Below, piece after piece: positions 41,455-42,911 of a stretch of 42,911 nucleotides of DNA; the stretch's first letter is position 1, and each line of letters opens with the position of its first letter. The stretch is taken from the NCBI RefSeq assembly GCF_047920995.1, contig NZ_JBLRWZ010000022.1, forward strand, positions 1 through 42,911. The letters run 5' to 3'. Both the position numbers and the translations under genes were made by a program. The notes below the pieces were generated by a model. That model worked only from the letters and a program-made list of their open reading frames with translations. It made no database searches and was not told the DNA's origin. The DNA comes from Aliidiomarina sp047920995 (lineage in GTDB: Bacteria > Pseudomonadota > Gammaproteobacteria > Enterobacterales > Alteromonadaceae).

Positions 41455-42765
41455 ATGAAGCTTACAATGATCGGTTTAATCGCGCTTGCTACTCATCTTT
41501 TTGTTGGCATTAGTTATGCCCAACCAGCAGCTGATGTTTCCTCAAGCAACGCCACTATTAGTAATGAATTAGAGCAACGCGTTATCGAATGGCGCCGCGA
41601 TATTCACCAGCATCCAGAACTAAGTAATCGAGAGTTTCGCACAGCCGGCGTTGTGGCTGAGCATTTGCGTGCCTTAGGCTTGGAAGTAACCACTGAAATT
41701 GCCCATACCGGTGTGGTGGGTATCCTTCGTGGCGGCCGCCCTGGGCCAACCATCGCGTTGCGTGCCGATATGGATGCCCTACCGGTACAAGAAATGACCG
41801 ATGTACCCTTCGCCTCTACTGCAACTGGCGAATACCGAGGCCGTGAGGTGCCGGTAATGCACGCGTGCGGCCATGATCTGCACGTAGCCATGTTAATGGG
41901 TGCCGCAGAATATTTAGCCGGCGTGCAAGAGCAACTTGCTGGCAACGTTATGTTTATCTTCCAGCCTGCGGAAGAAGGTGCTCCTGAAGGCGAAGAAGGC
42001 GGTGCTGAGCTAATGCTCAAAGAAGGCCTATTCGATATTGCCAAACCCGAAGCTGTGCTCGGAATTCACGTTTGGTCGGCAGGCACTACGGGGCATATTG
42101 GGTATCGTAAAGGGCCTTTAATGGCGTCTTCCGATCGCTTTGAAATTCGCGTGCGTGGTGAACAAACTCATGGCTCACGGCCCTGGGGTGGCGTTGATCC
42201 TATCGTGGTTGCAAGCCAAATTATCAACAACGTACAAACCATTGTTAGCCGCCAAGTAGATATTACTAAAGCACCCGCCGTAGTAAGTTTTGGTATCGTT
42301 GAAGGTGGCGTACGCAATAATATTATTCCCGACGAAGTTTACCTTGAGGGCACCATTCGTAATTTCGATATGGGTATTCGCAGCCAGATTTTTGAGAAGT
42401 TAACCACTACCGCGGAAATGACAGCGGCTGCTAGTGGCGCCAAAGCAGAAGTTACCATTCATGAAGGCTACCCCGTTACCGTGAACGATCCAGAACTCGT
42501 AGCCCGAATGATGCCCACAACAGAACGAGTTATTGGCCGTGATAAGGTGTATGAGGCTGATTTGGTAACAGGGGCAGAGGATTTCTCATTCTACGCTATG
42601 GAAGTTCCTGGTATGTTTGTATTTCTTGGTATTACACCACCAAACCAAGAGCCGAGCACAGCACCCAGTAATCACTCGCCCTACTTCTACGCCGACGAAG
42701 CTGCATTACGTGTTGGCACGGAATTATTTATTAATTGGGCTTTAGATTATCCTGCCACGCATTAA
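41455..42765 (+). CDS. Secreted M20 family amidohydrolase
   Basis: This 436-residue metal-dependent hydrolase is of the IAA-amino acid hydrolase/hippurate hydrolase (M20D) type. The N-terminus MKLTMIGLIALATHLFVG with likely cleavage after SYA is a signal peptide, so it should act in the periplasm or outside. Metal and catalytic motifs are IHQHPELS, LRADMDALPVQE, MHACGHDLHVAML, QPAEEG with the catalytic Glu, and GAEDFSFY near the C-terminus. The start at 41455 has AGAGGAAA upstream; an in-frame ATG 60 bp earlier lacks a ribosome site and would bury the signal. It probably cleaves N-acyl amino acids or dipeptides. Confidence 0.9.
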   Translation: MKLTMIGLIALATHLFVGISYAQPAADVSSSNATISNELEQRVIEWRRDIHQHPELSNREFRTAGVVAEHLRALGLEVTTEIAHTGVVGILRGGRPGPTIALRADMDALPVQEMTDVPFASTATGEYRGREVPVMHACGHDLHVAMLMGAAEYLAGVQEQLAGNVMFIFQPAEEGAPEGEEGGAELMLKEGLFDIAKPEAVLGIHVWSAGTTGHIGYRKGPLMASSDRFEIRVRGEQTHGSRPWGGVDPIVVASQIINNVQTIVSRQVDITKAPAVVSFGIVEGGVRNNIIPDEVYLEGTIRNFDMGIRSQIFEKLTTTAEMTAAASGAKAEVTIHEGYPVTVNDPELVARMMPTTERVIGRDKVYEADLVTGAEDFSFYAMEVPGMFVFLGITPPNQEPSTAPSNHSPYFYADEAALRVGTELFINWALDYPATH

Positions 42766-42767
42766 TT

Positions 42768-42805
42768 CTGTTACTCGAAACATGAATGGAGCCCGCGAAT
42801 AACAG
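42768..42805 (+). terminator. Weak hairpin after the amidohydrolase gene
   Basis: CTGTTACTCG and CGAATAACAG pair over ten bases with one mismatch around an 18-base loop, two bases after the stop codon. No T run follows directly (GGTAATTTTG), so termination is uncertain. Confidence 0.3.
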
Positions 42806-42847
42806 GGTAATTTTGCGCTAAATTTATCTAAAAAATAAAGGATTGTA

Positions 42848-42911
42848 ATGAGTACTGCTGAACCAGCTTCATCTAACGAACAACGTCGGCCTACCATTAA
42901 AGAACGCTTTC
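42848..42911 (+). CDS. 5' end of an unidentified gene (cut by the window)
   Basis: AAAGG lies seven bases before an ATG at 42848, and the frame stays open to the window end, reading MSTAEPASSNEQRRPTIKER. The polar N-terminus has no signal peptide in the visible 21 codons. Too little is present to name it. Confidence 0.6.
   Translation, partial: MSTAEPASSNEQRRPTIKERF

Overview
The window is about 42.9 kb of compact, moderately GC-rich chromosome from a gammaproteobacterium. Several gene orders are typical of that class: rnm-yciO-scpA-scpB-rluB divergent from trpL-E-G-D-CF-B-A, rnfABCDGE-nth, ybbAP-tesA, alaS-csrA with recX, and gltX beside tRNA genes. A split trpG, a fused trpCF, a separate SIMPL lipoprotein and a periplasmic M20 amidohydrolase suggest a marine Alteromonadales-type organism, perhaps Idiomarinaceae. 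That placement is an inference from gene order and protein style, not a database result. No prophage, insertion sequence, CRISPR array or integrase was seen.

Layout. 1-9637 (minus strand): csrA, alaS, recX, a SIMPL-domain lipoprotein, an agmatine deiminase-family enzyme, then the tightly packed rluB-scpB-scpA-yciO-rnm group. 9638-16929 (plus): a tryptophan operon with promoter, candidate TrpR operator, a leader peptide with three consecutive Trp codons and an attenuator, then trpE, trpG, trpD, trpCF, trpB and trpA with overlapping or closely spaced ends. 16930-19131: an accessory-looking island of one unrecognised, cysteine-rich secreted protein whose start codon directly follows seven perfect 8-bp repeats each carrying a Shine-Dalgarno-like AAGGA; next is an AI-2E family membrane protein on the other strand. 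19182-25214: a TIGR01777 epimerase, the YbbAP ABC system, TesA, FolK and FolM, the last two overlapping tail to tail by 129 bp. 25281-28765: tRNA-Ala and tRNA-Glu with a tRNA-Glu remnant, carbonic anhydrase, gltX, a MAPEG protein and two identical tRNA-Val genes. 28885-33761: uvrB behind an overlapping MATE exporter, and an aspartate aminotransferase. 33762-34558: the longest non-coding stretch, with a strong terminator, an AT-rich zone, a cluster of four DnaA-box-like 9-mers and the tRNA-Asn promoter. 34559-41315: tRNA-Asn, a PAP2 phosphatase, the complete rnf electron-transport operon and nth. 41455-42911: a secreted M20 amidohydrolase and the first codons of another gene.

Working together: the trp genes form the full chorismate-to-tryptophan pathway. 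ScpA and ScpB form the kleisin part of a chromosome-condensing complex. RnfA-G form an ion-coupled ferredoxin:NAD oxidoreductase, and two of its subunits show covalent-flavin motifs. YbbA and YbbP form an ABC system. The stable RNA genes have near-consensus promoters with GC-rich discriminators. The least explained places are the repeat-led secreted protein (16951-17910), the DnaA-box cluster (34278-34359), the folK/folM overlap, and a recurring habit of short perfect tandem repeats in intergenic DNA upstream of genes.
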